Assembly (NCBI GenBank): GCA_003343605.1
Contig: QAKW01000088.1
Span: 1 to 20,287 of the forward strand
DNA length: 20,287 nt
Source of the DNA: Clostridiales bacterium
GTDB taxonomy: Bacteria > Bacillota > Clostridia > Oscillospirales > QAKW01
Reading direction: 5' to 3'
Each line of letters opens with the position of its first letter. Position 1 is the first letter of the stretch. Positions 5,945 to 14,464 of the stretch are shown one piece after another. The translations under genes and the position numbers were made by a program. The notes under the pieces were generated by a model. It worked only from the letters and a program-made list of their open reading frames with translations, searched no databases and was not told where the DNA came from.

Positions 5945-6550
5945 ATGAATTCATTAACCGTCCCCTTTGAGGAGGGGCTGGCCCTGCCGGAACAGGCCGC
6001 GGGCCGGATCCATCATTTTCTCTGGCTCGATAACGGCTACCGGCCCGAAACCGTTTTTTCCCTGGTTTACAACCGGGAAGGGCTGCGGGTGCATCTTGAC
6101 GCCGCGGAGCCCTCCCTTACCGTTCAAACGGATCGGGATAACGGCCCGGTTTGGGAAGACAACTGCCTGGAATTCTTCTTTGCCCCCTTTGACGACGAGG
6201 CGGACTATATCAATTTTGAATGCAACCCGCTGGGCGCCATGATAATTGAAAAAGGCGCCGCCCGCGCGCCGCGCACCCTGCTGACCGGGCGGCTCAAGCC
6301 GCTGCTCGGCCTTTCCACCCGGATTCAGCCCGGCGTTGGCTGGGCGGTGGACTATACCATCCCCTTCCGGGCGATCGCGGAGATCTACGGCCGCCCCTTC
6401 CGGCCCGCGGCCGGCGGTACATTTCGCTTTAACGCCTATTGCTGCGGCGATCATACCGCCTTTCCCCATTTCGGCGCGTGGAGCCCCGTGCTGCTGCCGG
6501 AGCCGGATTTCCACCAGAGCGCATTTTTCGGCCGGGGGGTCTGGGGCTGA
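5945..6550 (+). CDS. Carbohydrate-binding family 9-like (CBM9-like) protein
   Basis: This 201-residue single-domain protein has a beta-sandwich pattern. It matches stand-alone CBM9-like proteins: DNGPVWEDNCLEFFFAP (about 68-84), YINFECNPLG (92-101), a central VDYTIPFRAI, and a C-terminal FRFNAYCCGD, FGAWSPV, PEPDFHQSAFFG. There is no signal peptide, membrane segment or catalytic domain, so it is probably cytoplasmic. Its ligand is unknown and sugar binding is only inferred from the fold. The ATG at 5945 follows GAGGTGA by 5 nt. The stop overlaps the next gene (TGATG). It is transcribed divergently from the apbE operon. Confidence 0.85.
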   Translation: MNSLTVPFEEGLALPEQAAGRIHHFLWLDNGYRPETVFSLVYNREGLRVHLDAAEPSLTVQTDRDNGPVWEDNCLEFFFAPFDDEADYINFECNPLGAMIIEKGAARAPRTLLTGRLKPLLGLSTRIQPGVGWAVDYTIPFRAIAEIYGRPFRPAAGGTFRFNAYCCGDHTAFPHFGAWSPVLLPEPDFHQSAFFGRGVWG

Positions 6551-6861
6551 TGGGATTCCTGAAAAAGAAAAAAGAGGCCGAGGCGAATCTTGCCCTGCTG
6601 CGCCGCCTGCACGGCCGCAGCATCGCCTATTTTTCCGAACGCAGCCCCGCCGCCATGGAAGAGCGGATTCTGGGGCGGGAGGGGGCGTTCAGCGTGCAGG
6701 ATGAGCAGTTGATCATCTCCTGCGGCAATCAGGTGCTCTTCCGGCATCCGCTCAGAGAGATCAAGGCCTATGAGCTGATGAATCTTTCCGGCGTTTGCCT
6801 GCATGCCGGCGGCAGACGCTTCACCGCATATTATACCAACGGAAAACTGGGAAAAAAATAG
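6550..6861 (+). CDS. Small conserved-type protein of unknown function
   Basis: This 103-residue protein was not recognised. It begins with a basic patch (MGFLKKKKEAEA) and a short helix with the sequence LALLRRLHGRSIAYF. The rest looks like alternating beta strands (GAFSVQDEQLIISC, QVLFRHPL, GVCLHAGGRRFTAYYT), which could form a PH-like or split beta-barrel fold. This is a pattern impression only. It starts in a TGATG overlap with the CBM9-like gene, so the two are co-translated and probably functionally linked. The last codons AAA AAA TAG form one arm of the shared terminator. Confidence 0.75.
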   Translation: MGFLKKKKEAEANLALLRRLHGRSIAYFSERSPAAMEERILGREGAFSVQDEQLIISCGNQVLFRHPLREIKAYELMNLSGVCLHAGGRRFTAYYTNGKLGKK

Positions 6862-6890
6862 CGGCGCGCCCGGACGCGCCGCTATTTTTT
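6853..6890. terminator. bidirectional terminator with both stop codons in the stem
   Basis: A perfect 16-bp inverted repeat (6853-6868 and 6875-6890) surrounds the 6-nt loop CCCGGA. The GC core GCGGCGCG is flanked by A6 on one side and T6 on the other, so it is a good terminator on both strands. The stop TAG of the plus-strand gene (6859-6861) and the stop TAG of rsmI (6882-6884) are mirror images within the stem. Both proteins therefore end in Lys-Lys. Confidence 0.95.
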
Positions 6891-7718
6891 CATCACCTGA
6901 TTATAAATCTCGTTTTTCGGCACCTTACGGTCTGTGGCCGCCGCCCGGATCGCTTCTTTTTTATTCAGCCCCGTCTGAATATAATATTCCACATGCGCCG
7001 CCGGGGAAAGCTTCTCCCAAAACGGCGCTTCCTCCGGCGGCTTTTCCGCGCCCTCCAAAACCACCACGTATTCCCCCCGCGGTTCGTGCGCCTCATAAAA
7101 GGCGATCATTTCCGAGAGCGTGCCCCGCTGCACGGTTTCGTGCAGCTTGGTCAGCTCCCGGCAAAGCGCAACCCGCCGGTCGCCCAGCGCTTCCGCCAGA
7201 TCCCGGAGCGTTGCCTTCAGCTTCTGCGGCGCCTCATAAAAAATCAGCGTTTCCTTCCGGCCCCGGAGCTCCTCCAGATGGGCCGCGCGGTTTTTGCGGG
7301 TGGTGGAAAGAAAGCCCTCAAAGGAGAACCGGCCGGTCGGCAGGCCAGAAAGAACCAGCGCGCTGATCAGGGCGCAGGGCCCCGGCACCACCGATACCTC
7401 ATATCCTTCTTCGGCCAGCAGCTTTACCAGATCCTCCCCTGGATCGCTGATCCCGGGCATGCCTGCGTCTGTAACCAGCGCGCAGGTCTCCCCCGCCCGG
7501 ATCCGCCGGAGGATTTCCAGCCCCCGCTCCCGCCGGTTGTGTTCAAAATAGCTGATCATCGGCTTATGCAGCCCCATATGATGGAGCAGCCGGAGCGTAT
7601 TGCGGGTATCCTCTGCGGCAATAAAATCCACCGCGGATAGAACCTCCCGGCAGCGCGCCGAAAGATCGCCGAGATTCCCGATCGGCGTTCCCACCAGATA
7701 TAAAACAGGCCCGCTCAT
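6882..7718 (-). CDS. rsmI: 16S rRNA (cytidine(1402)-2'-O)-methyltransferase RsmI
   Basis: This 278-residue SAM-dependent enzyme of the tetrapyrrole methylase fold modifies C1402 in the decoding centre of 16S rRNA. Family motifs are LYLVGTPIGNLGDLS (7-21), IAAEDTRNT, a TDAGMPGISDPG loop (103-114), VVPGPCA and the C-terminal helical domain NKKEAIRAAATDR. Length is normal. The start ATG overlaps the stop of the upstream methyltransferase gene by 4 nt (ATGA). The gene pair TrmN6-like/RsmI is common in Firmicutes (yabB-yabC region). It is the last gene of the dnaD operon. Confidence 0.96.
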   Translation of the reverse strand: MSGPVLYLVGTPIGNLGDLSARCREVLSAVDFIAAEDTRNTLRLLHHMGLHKPMISYFEHNRRERGLEILRRIRAGETCALVTDAGMPGISDPGEDLVKLLAEEGYEVSVVPGPCALISALVLSGLPTGRFSFEGFLSTTRKNRAAHLEELRGRKETLIFYEAPQKLKATLRDLAEALGDRRVALCRELTKLHETVQRGTLSEMIAFYEAHEPRGEYVVVLEGAEKPPEEAPFWEKLSPAAHVEYYIQTGLNKKEAIRAAATDRKVPKNEIYNQVMKK

Positions 7719-8461
7719 TCCATTTGCTCCCTTCGATAAATGCGGTTCATTTCCGCCGTGCAGGAGCCGTCCGGCCCCTGCATAATCAGGCTTGGCTCCA
7801 CCCGGAGCTCCCGCTTCCCGCAGAAAATCCCCTCGATTAAAAACAATACCGCAGGCGCGCCGGCCGCCGGTTCAACCAGCCGCAGGCGCGCAGGGGCCAG
7901 CTTCCGATCCCGCATCGCCAGAAACACCTCCGCCATCCGCCGGGGGCGGTGCACCATCACAAGCCGGCCGCCGGGCCGCAGCAGATAGGCCGCGGCGCCG
8001 GTCACATCCTCCAGTGTACAGGCGATTTCCCGGCGGGCAAGATTCCGGCGGGCGCTCTGGCCGGGAATCCCCCGGCCAACCGGCTCATACGGCGGGTTTA
8101 CCGTGACCAGATCGTAGCAATTGCCCGGTAAAACCGACCGGATCTCCCTGAGATCCGCCTCAAAAATCCGCAGCCGCTCCCCACAGCCGTTTTCTTCCCG
8201 GCTGCGGGCCATCAGCGCGCAGAGATAAGGCTGGATTTCCAGGGCTTCCGCCGCCCGCGCCTCGCCCCGCGCCAGCAGCAGAAACGGCACGATCCCGGTG
8301 CCGCTGCAAAGATCGATCATCCGTTCGCCGGGCCGGCAGCGCGCATAATCCGCAAGCAGCACCCCATCGGTGCCAAACCGGAAAAAACGGCGGTTCTGCC
8401 AAAGCCGGAATCCGCCGGCCTGCAGATCATCCAGGCAGTCGAAAGAAGAAAGCGGCTCCAT
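7715..8461 (-). CDS. tRNA1(Val) (adenine(37)-N6)-methyltransferase-like protein (TrmN6/YabB type)
   Basis: This 248-residue class I SAM-dependent methyltransferase has an N-terminal QAGGFRLWQNRRFFRFGTDGVLLADY signature split across 14-39. Motif I is DLCSGTGI (50-57) and the catalytic NPPY is at 122-125, typical of N6-adenine methyltransferases. By homology it would methylate A37 of a tRNA; the substrate is not proven for Firmicutes members. The start at 8461 is chosen because TGATG joins it to the dnaC-like stop by a single shared base and a GAGGG site is nearby. It overlaps rsmI by 4 nt downstream. Confidence 0.88.
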   Translation of the reverse strand: MEPLSSFDCLDDLQAGGFRLWQNRRFFRFGTDGVLLADYARCRPGERMIDLCSGTGIVPFLLLARGEARAAEALEIQPYLCALMARSREENGCGERLRIFEADLREIRSVLPGNCYDLVTVNPPYEPVGRGIPGQSARRNLARREIACTLEDVTGAAAYLLRPGGRLVMVHRPRRMAEVFLAMRDRKLAPARLRLVEPAAGAPAVLFLIEGIFCGKRELRVEPSLIMQGPDGSCTAEMNRIYRREQME

Positions 8462-9402
8462 CAGCCGCCCTCTTTCGAGGCCTTGACGCGCAGGTCCTCG
8501 CCATAGAAAAAGCAATAGGTAAAATGCCCGATCAGGCGCGAGACAATCCGCTCGTCATACGCCTTTTGGATCCCCTCCAGATTCAGATTGGTGGAAAACA
8601 GCATCGGCCGCCGGTTGCGGATCCGCTGATCCATCAGATCGGTGAGCGTAGCCACGATATAGGGCGTTCGGTTTTCGGTGCCGAGATCATCCAGAATCAG
8701 CATGTCCGCAGTAAAAAACTGCTCCATCTGCGTATCGCCGTTCTTAAAGCGGGTGGTTTCGATCCGGCGGGCAAATTCCGGCGCGCTGATGTAAATCACG
8801 CTTTTTCCCCGCTCCAGCAGCGCCCGGGCAACCGCCGTGGAAAGATAGGTTTTGCCCAGCCCCGTTGCGCCAACGAAAAGCAGGCTCTTCTCCTGCCCCT
8901 CAAACTGCGCCACATAATCCCTGCAAAGCCGGTAAAGCTTCTTCATATTATCCCGCGGGGAGAGCATGCCGCCCAGCGGCGCGGGATCAAAAAGCGAAAA
9001 ATCAAACTGTTCAAAGCTCTGACTGCAGAGGCCCTGCTCCAGATTGGCCTGCTTGAAATTCTCTGCAATCAGCTCCCGCCTGAAACAATCGCAGATCCCC
9101 TCGGGCCCCATTCCGGTATCCCGGCAGAGCGGGCAGCGGAAATGCGGCTCCAGATCCGCGTGTGCGGCGGATAAAAGCGCGGCGCGTTTCTGCTCCAGCG
9201 CATCCAGCGCTCTTTTGGCTTCCTGCGTATCCTCCCCTTTGGCCATTGCCGCGCAGTAGCGGGCGCCGGCCTCCGTGATTTCCTGATCCAGGCGGCCCAG
9301 AGCCGGATTTTCCCGATAAACGCGCTCCTTCCGCTCCGCGGCTTCATATAGCGCCTCCGCATGCCGCGCGGCAAAAGAGGCCCAGAGTGCTTCCCTCTCC
9401 AT
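8461..9402 (-). CDS. DnaC/DnaI-like AAA+ ATPase, probable helicase loader
   Basis: This 313-residue protein likely loads the replicative helicase onto DNA. The N-terminal half is helical and charged, followed by a Cys cluster (C90-P-L-C93, C104-D-C106) that could bind zinc as in DnaI-type loaders. The AAA+ domain has Walker A GATGLGKT (178-185), Walker B LILDDL (235-240), a sensor-type STN (270-272) and an arginine-finger candidate in ERIVSRL (284-290). It lies directly downstream of a DnaD-like gene (TAATG overlap), the usual primosome pairing. IstB-type transposition ATPases share this fold, but the DnaD neighbour and absence of a transposase argue for replication. Confidence 0.9.
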   Translation of the reverse strand: MEREALWASFAARHAEALYEAAERKERVYRENPALGRLDQEITEAGARYCAAMAKGEDTQEAKRALDALEQKRAALLSAAHADLEPHFRCPLCRDTGMGPEGICDCFRRELIAENFKQANLEQGLCSQSFEQFDFSLFDPAPLGGMLSPRDNMKKLYRLCRDYVAQFEGQEKSLLFVGATGLGKTYLSTAVARALLERGKSVIYISAPEFARRIETTRFKNGDTQMEQFFTADMLILDDLGTENRTPYIVATLTDLMDQRIRNRRPMLFSTNLNLEGIQKAYDERIVSRLIGHFTYCFFYGEDLRVKASKEGG

Positions 9403-10313
9403 TACTGTTTTCCTCCCGACTGCATTTTCCCAATCATCATTTTCTCCAGCTCCGAAAGCCCTTCGTGCTCTTTTCTGCCCGGCCGGACGGCGCGCTCATC
9501 CTGAATCTCCGACACTTTTCGATAGCCTTTTTGATGCCAGTCTTCTAAAATCTTATTCATATAGGCAAAGGACATCCGGTTTTTATGATCCATGCAGCGA
9601 TTATAGGCCTCCAGAATCAGCTCTTCGCCGATCCCCATCTCCCGCCAGGCGCCGATCATCTCACGCTGCGATTTGGAAAAAGAAGTCTGAATCCCGAAAG
9701 CGCGGGCCAGCCGCCGCTCCAGGGTACGGCCCTGCTCCAGCTGCCGGATCTTTTCTTCCGTTTTTTCAAAGGTATCGATTCCGTCATCGTACCAGTCGGT
9801 TGCAACTGTTTCCATATAACGGTAGGAAAATTTCCCGATGCTGTTGCAGTATGCCGCCAGCTGCACGATCATCTCCGGTGAAAAATGCAGATTTTCCGCC
9901 ATATTATAAAAAAGCGAAAGCATCAGCGCCCCCATGGTTTTGCCGGTCAGGCGCTGGATCTCCCCGATCATCGCCTGAAAGTCCTTTGAGGTTTCCTCTA
10001 AAATAACCGTTGGCTGCACGCGGGGCAGCTCCCGGCTCTGCACCGTTTTTACGCCGGTCACCAGCCGCAGCCGGCCCTGCTCGTTTACCAGGATCCGTTC
10101 CTGAAGCCAGAAGGCAACCGCGCGGTCTACCTCCTGCGGATCCAGATTGCAAAAGGAGGCGATCTGCTCTGTTTCATGCGCCATTTTATCAAACCGCATC
10201 AGAAACAGCAGCACTTTCAGCTGCGCGCCGGTGGCGATTCCCAGCAGCCCGTCGATCACCCGGGTGGGAACCGCCACATATTGCATTCTCGTATCGTCAA
10301 ACTGATATTTCAT
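9402..10313 (-). CDS. DnaD-domain protein, probable primosomal initiation factor
   Basis: This 303-residue protein has an N-terminal winged-helix-like region (about 15-90, GAQLKVLLFLMRF then EQIASFCNLDPQEVDRAV). Two DnaD/DnaB-type domains follow, at about 125-185 (including AAYCNSIGKFSYRYMETVA) and 205-262 (ILEAYNRC, SFAYMNKILEDWHQKGY). It probably helps recruit the helicase loader during replication initiation or restart. The start at 10313 is preferred. The ATG at 10349 coincides with the promoter -10 (TATAATG), so it would not be in the transcript. The ribosome site is weak. First gene of a four-gene operon; it overlaps the next start by one base. Confidence 0.9.
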   Translation of the reverse strand: MKYQFDDTRMQYVAVPTRVIDGLLGIATGAQLKVLLFLMRFDKMAHETEQIASFCNLDPQEVDRAVAFWLQERILVNEQGRLRLVTGVKTVQSRELPRVQPTVILEETSKDFQAMIGEIQRLTGKTMGALMLSLFYNMAENLHFSPEMIVQLAAYCNSIGKFSYRYMETVATDWYDDGIDTFEKTEEKIRQLEQGRTLERRLARAFGIQTSFSKSQREMIGAWREMGIGEELILEAYNRCMDHKNRMSFAYMNKILEDWHQKGYRKVSEIQDERAVRPGRKEHEGLSELEKMMIGKMQSGGKQ

Positions 10314-10347
10314 TCCTGTTTTTCCGCCTTCGCCTTTTCTTTTTTTC

Positions 10348-10376
10348 ATTATATAAAATCCGGCGGTAAAAATCAA
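10348..10376 (-). promoter_or_regulatory. sigma-A promoter of the dnaD-dnaC-trmN6-rsmI operon
   Basis: On the minus strand there is a -35 TTGATT (10371-10376), a 17-bp spacer and a perfect -10 TATAAT (10348-10353). The predicted start near 10341 leaves a short purine-rich leader of about 28 nt before the ATG at 10313. Confidence 0.85.
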
Positions 10377-10403
10377 TAATAAAAACATCCTCCGCCGAAA
10401 GGA

Positions 10404-10432
10404 TTGAATTTCCGGCCCGGCTATGATAAAAT
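10404..10432 (+). promoter_or_regulatory. sigma-A promoter of the pth-mfd operon
   Basis: A -35 TTGAAT (10404-10409), a 17-bp spacer and a -10 TAAAAT (10427-10432). The predicted start is near 10439, just before the GAGGTGG ribosome site at 10447-10453. An in-frame ATG at 10423 lies within this promoter and so cannot be the start codon of pth. Confidence 0.8.
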
Positions 10433-10461
10433 TGAATTTTAGAAAAGAGGTGGCTTTACGG

Positions 10462-11046
10462 GTGCTTTTGAAAAGAACGGAACGGTTTATGATCGCAGGG
10501 CTTGGAAACCCCGGCCGTCAATATGAAAAAACCCGGCATAACGCCGGCTTTATGGCGCTGGACCGGCTGGAGGAAGCCTTTCAGGCCGGGCCGGTTAAAA
10601 CCAAAAAAAACGCGCAGTTTTGCAAGGCGGAAGCCGATGGGCGGGAGCTGATTCTGGTAAGGCCGCTCACCTTTATGAATCTTTCCGGCAGCGCGGTGAA
10701 TGAAATCGGGTCGTTTTTCAAAATCCCGCAGGACCATATCATCGTGATTGCAGACGATGTATCTCTGGATGTGGGCAGGCTCCGCATCCGCAGGAAGGGA
10801 AGCGCCGGCGGCCATAACGGCCTGAAGGATATTATCCGCGTGCTGGGCTCCGATGCGTTTCTGCGCATTAAAATCGGCGTGGGCCAAAAGCCGCGCGCGG
10901 ATTATGACCTGGCCGACTGGGTGCTCGGCCGGTTCCCCGGGGAGGATCTGCCGCTGCTGGAGGAGGCTCTGCAAAAGATTCCCGGCGCGGTCCGCCTGCT
11001 GGTGCGGGGGGAATTTGCCGAGGCGCAGAATCAATATAACAGGTGA
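10462..11046 (+). CDS. pth: Peptidyl-tRNA hydrolase
   Basis: This roughly 194-residue enzyme cleaves peptidyl-tRNA released by stalled ribosomes, recycling tRNA. Motifs are IAGLGNPGRQYEKTRHNAG (11-29, with N16 and catalytic H26), RPLTFMNLSG (67-76), IADDVSLDVG (96-105, with the catalytic Asp in the DD pair) and GSAGGHNGL (113-121). The start is uncertain. GTG at 10462 has GAGGTGG (10447-10453) 8 nt upstream and is chosen; it adds nine residues (MLLKRTERF) before ATG 10489, which has only a weak site. It heads an operon with mfd, the common Firmicute arrangement (pth-mfd), with a 4-bp gap. Confidence 0.94.
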   Translation: MLLKRTERFMIAGLGNPGRQYEKTRHNAGFMALDRLEEAFQAGPVKTKKNAQFCKAEADGRELILVRPLTFMNLSGSAVNEIGSFFKIPQDHIIVIADDVSLDVGRLRIRRKGSAGGHNGLKDIIRVLGSDAFLRIKIGVGQKPRADYDLADWVLGRFPGEDLPLLEEALQKIPGAVRLLVRGEFAEAQNQYNR

Positions 11047-11050
11047 TTTT

Positions 11051-14000
11051 ATGAATTTCTGGTCTGTTTTGGCGCGGGATCCTGCGCTGAAGAGCCTGCC
11101 GGCCGGTGCGCAGAAACCAACCGCGATCAACGGCCTGCAGGGCGGCGGCAGTATTTTAACAGCCGCCTGTTTTTGTGAAAAAGAGCATCAGAAGGGAATT
11201 TTCGTTGCCCGCCAGGAGGCGGGTATCGCGGAAATTCTCGCGGCTTTTCGCGCCCTTTTGGGCGAAGACGTGTTTTATCTGCCGGAGCGGGATTTTCTTT
11301 TTGATGATTTTTCCGCGCACTCCCACGAGGCGGAAAACAAGCAGGCCGATCTGCTGAAGAGAATGCGGGAGGGAAACTACCGCATGATTGTGACCACCCT
11401 GCCCGCGCTGCTGATGCCCTGCGCGCCGCCCGCGCAGTATGAGGCCCGGGGGCTCCGGATCAAAACCGGTGAAACCTGCTCTTTAGAGAAGGTTGCCGCC
11501 TTTCTGGCCGATCACGGCTACACGGCGTTTGAGCTGGTGGAAGGCAGCGGCACCTATGCCCGGCGCGGCGGCATTCTGGATGTTTTTTCGCCCAATTATC
11601 CACACCCGCTGCGGATTGAATTTTTCGGAGATGAGATCGACCGGCTGGTATTTTTTGATGTTTTAACCCAGCGGACGCTGGAAACGCTGGAAGAAGCCGA
11701 AATTGTGGGCTGCCATTCCCGGCGGCGGGAAAGTGCGCAGCTTTTGCCGGCGCTCCAAAAATTGCAGGAAGAGCGGGATCATCCAGGCATCCGGCGCGAT
11801 ATCGAGCTGCTGGAAAACGGCGGATCGGTTCCCGCCGACCGCTATATCCCCCTGCTGTATCCCACGCTTTTCACGCCGCTTGATTATCACAGCGGCCTGC
11901 TCTTTATAGAAGAATATGCCCGGCAGCAGAAGGTCTTCTCCTTTTTGGAATGGCAGCTCCGGGAGGAGATGGAGCGGCACGCCGAAAAGGGCGTTTTCAT
12001 GGCGGACGGCGCCTATTTTCTTGATCAGAGCGCTTTTGAGCGCCGCTGGAACGGAAAAACACTGCTGTTCTCTGCGGTTTCGCCGGGAAGCTTAAATGTT
12101 CCGCTGGCGGAGCTGCGCCAGATCCGCATCCTGGAGGATCATATCCCCTTTTATCAGGAAGACGCGCTGTTTGGGGAGATGAAGCGCGCCGCGGAAGAGG
12201 GCTATACCATTTGCCTCACCGCCCGGCCGGAGCGCCTGGAGGCCCTGCGGGCCGCGCTGGCGGCCAGGCATATCCCCGAGCGGAATACCCCGGCGGAGGG
12301 CTTTGTTTGCTGCTTGGACCTTGCGCTTCCGTTTCACCTGCGGTTTCCCGACGCCAAATTCCTGCTGCTTTCCGACGGCAGCCGGGCCGCGGCCCGTACC
12401 CGGCGGCACCGTGCTGCGCCCGGCGGGGAAAAAATCCGTTCGTTCAATGATCTCGCGCCGGGCGATCTGGTGGTGCATGTTTCTCACGGAATCGGGGTTT
12501 ACAAGGGGATCCGCCAGGTGGAAAACCAGGGCGTCACCAAAGATTATATCGTGATCGGCTATGATCAGGGCGATACGCTTTTTGTGCCCTGCCCGCAGCT
12601 GGATCTGATTTCAAAATATATTGGAACGGCTGAAGATAAAACCGTGAAGCTCTCCCGGCTGGGCGGAAGCCAGTGGGCCAAAACCAAAGCGAAGGTCAAA
12701 ACCCAGTCCCGCGAGATTGCAAGGGAGCTGATCCGGCTGTATGCCAAACGCCTGAAAGCGCCGGGGAATCCCTGCGAGCCCGACAGCGACTGGCAGCTTC
12801 GCTTTGAGGAATGCTTCCCCTATGAGGAAACACCGGATCAGATCCGCTGCACGGAGGAAATCAAAAAGGATATGGAGCGCCCCTGCCCCATGGACCGGCT
12901 GCTCTGCGGCGATGTGGGGTTCGGCAAAACCGAGGTGGCCCTGCGCGCCGCCTTTAAGGCGATAGACAATGGGTTTCAGGTGGCGATCCTCTGCCCCACC
13001 ACCATTCTTTCCGAGCAGCATTACCGCACCATGCGGGAGCGCTTTTCCGAATTCCCGATCGAGGCCGCCGTGCTCAACCGGTTTCGATCCGCCAAAGAGG
13101 CGCGGGAGCTCCTCTCCCGCCTGGCCGCCGGGCAGATTGATGTGATGATCGGCACCCACCGCCTGCTTTCCGAAGATGTCCGGTTTAAAAAGCTCGGCCT
13201 GCTGATTATCGATGAGGAACAGCGGTTTGGCGTGAAGCACAAGGAAAAAATCAAGGAGCTTTCTCTGGGGGTAGATGTGCTTACCATGAGCGCCACGCCG
13301 ATTCCCCGCACGCTGAATATGGCGCTCTCTGGCATCCGGGATCTTTCGATTATCGAAGATCCCCCCGCGGACCGGCAGCCGGTCACCACCTATGTACTGG
13401 AATATGATTTTGAGCTGCTGCTCTCCGCCATCGGCAGGGAGCTCAAGCGGGGCGGCTGCGTATTCTACATGAAAAACGATATTGAGGCAACCGACCGGAT
13501 TGCCGAAAAGCTGGCGGCCCGGCTGCCGCAGGCGCGCATTGCAGTCGGCCACGGCAAAATGAACGGGCTGCAGCTGGAAAAAACGTGGGAGCAGGTGCTC
13601 CGGCACGAGGTGGATATTCTGGTTTGCACCACCATTATCGAGACCGGAATCGACGTGGCCTTTGCCAATACCCTGATTATTGAAGACGCCGACCGCCTGG
13701 GGCTGGCGCAGCTGCACCAGATCCGGGGGCGGGTTGGCCGCAGCAGCACCCGCGCCTATGCCTATCTCACCTACCGCCGGGGCAGCGTTGTGAACGAAGT
13801 GGCGGCCAAACGGCTGGCCACCATCCGCGAATTCACCGAATTCGGCAGCGGCCTTAAAATCGCCATGCGGGATCTGGAGATCCGCGGCGCCGGCTCGCTG
13901 CTGGGGGAAAAGCAGCACGGGCAGATGAACGTTGTGGGATATGACATGTATATGCGCATTTTAAAAGAGGCGGTGCAGGAAGAGCAGGGGGTGGAAGCGC

Positions 14001-14464
14001 CGCCGGAAGCGGATTGCGCGGTGGACATCTCTGTGAGCGCCTTTATTCCGAAAGACTATGTGGCCGGGGAAAAAACGCGGATCGATCTCTATAAAAAAAT
14101 CGCGGCCATCCGTTCGGAGGCCGATTATATGGATATGACCGATGAGCTCTGCGACCGCTTTTCCGATCCGCCGGAGAGTATTCTGAATCTGATGAAAATT
14201 TCCCTGCTGCGCGCGCTGGCGCGGGAATGCGGCATTCAGGATATTCGGCAAAAGCAGGATTCCGTTTTGTTTTTTACCGCCGAAGTGGCGCCGGAGCTGC
14301 TCTCACGCCTTGTGCACGCCATGAAGGGGCGGCTGCTCTATTCCATTGGCGGGCGGCCGTATTTTACCCTCCGGATATCCAAAAAAGAACATCTGCTTTC
14401 TGAAATGAACGCATTTCTTAAAACGCTCAGCACCCTGCAGAATAAAAAGGAGAATGAATCATGA
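11051..14464 (+). CDS. mfd: Transcription-repair coupling factor Mfd
   Basis: This 1137-residue ATP-dependent translocase removes stalled RNA polymerase from DNA lesions and recruits UvrA. Length is close to that of the Escherichia coli protein. The N-terminal UvrB-like module includes GTYARRGGILDVFSP (about 167-181). The RNA polymerase-interacting CarD-like domain begins near GDLVVHVSHGIGVY (471-484). The RecG-like motor has Walker A GDVGFGKT (620-627), a DEEQ box (721-724) and RGRVGR motif VI (892-897). The C-terminal regulatory domain follows. It begins 4 bp after pth, with AGGTGA upstream of the ATG. It ends in an ATGA overlap with the glycosyltransferase gene. No disruption is visible. 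Confidence 0.97.
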   Translation: MNFWSVLARDPALKSLPAGAQKPTAINGLQGGGSILTAACFCEKEHQKGIFVARQEAGIAEILAAFRALLGEDVFYLPERDFLFDDFSAHSHEAENKQADLLKRMREGNYRMIVTTLPALLMPCAPPAQYEARGLRIKTGETCSLEKVAAFLADHGYTAFELVEGSGTYARRGGILDVFSPNYPHPLRIEFFGDEIDRLVFFDVLTQRTLETLEEAEIVGCHSRRRESAQLLPALQKLQEERDHPGIRRDIELLENGGSVPADRYIPLLYPTLFTPLDYHSGLLFIEEYARQQKVFSFLEWQLREEMERHAEKGVFMADGAYFLDQSAFERRWNGKTLLFSAVSPGSLNVPLAELRQIRILEDHIPFYQEDALFGEMKRAAEEGYTICLTARPERLEALRAALAARHIPERNTPAEGFVCCLDLALPFHLRFPDAKFLLLSDGSRAAARTRRHRAAPGGEKIRSFNDLAPGDLVVHVSHGIGVYKGIRQVENQGVTKDYIVIGYDQGDTLFVPCPQLDLISKYIGTAEDKTVKLSRLGGSQWAKTKAKVKTQSREIARELIRLYAKRLKAPGNPCEPDSDWQLRFEECFPYEETPDQIRCTEEIKKDMERPCPMDRLLCGDVGFGKTEVALRAAFKAIDNGFQVAILCPTTILSEQHYRTMRERFSEFPIEAAVLNRFRSAKEARELLSRLAAGQIDVMIGTHRLLSEDVRFKKLGLLIIDEEQRFGVKHKEKIKELSLGVDVLTMSATPIPRTLNMALSGIRDLSIIEDPPADRQPVTTYVLEYDFELLLSAIGRELKRGGCVFYMKNDIEATDRIAEKLAARLPQARIAVGHGKMNGLQLEKTWEQVLRHEVDILVCTTIIETGIDVAFANTLIIEDADRLGLAQLHQIRGRVGRSSTRAYAYLTYRRGSVVNEVAAKRLATIREFTEFGSGLKIAMRDLEIRGAGSLLGEKQHGQMNVVGYDMYMRILKEAVQEEQGVEAPPEADCAVDISVSAFIPKDYVAGEKTRIDLYKKIAAIRSEADYMDMTDELCDRFSDPPESILNLMKISLLRALARECGIQDIRQKQDSVLFFTAEVAPELLSRLVHAMKGRLLYSIGGRPYFTLRISKKEHLLSEMNAFLKTLSTLQNKKENES

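Noticed and set aside
8461..9402. IstB-type transposition ATPase
   Set aside because: The AAA+ core is similar, but there is no transposase or inverted repeat, and the gene overlaps a DnaD-like primosomal gene.
10423..10461. ATG at 10423 as the pth start
   Set aside because: It lies within the promoter spacer/-10 and would not be transcribed; a good ribosome site instead precedes GTG 10462.
12611..13918. 435-codon open frame on the minus strand inside mfd
   Set aside because: It is antisense to conserved Mfd motor motifs, has no ribosome site or family signature, and is rich in the residues expected from reverse reading of GC-rich codons.
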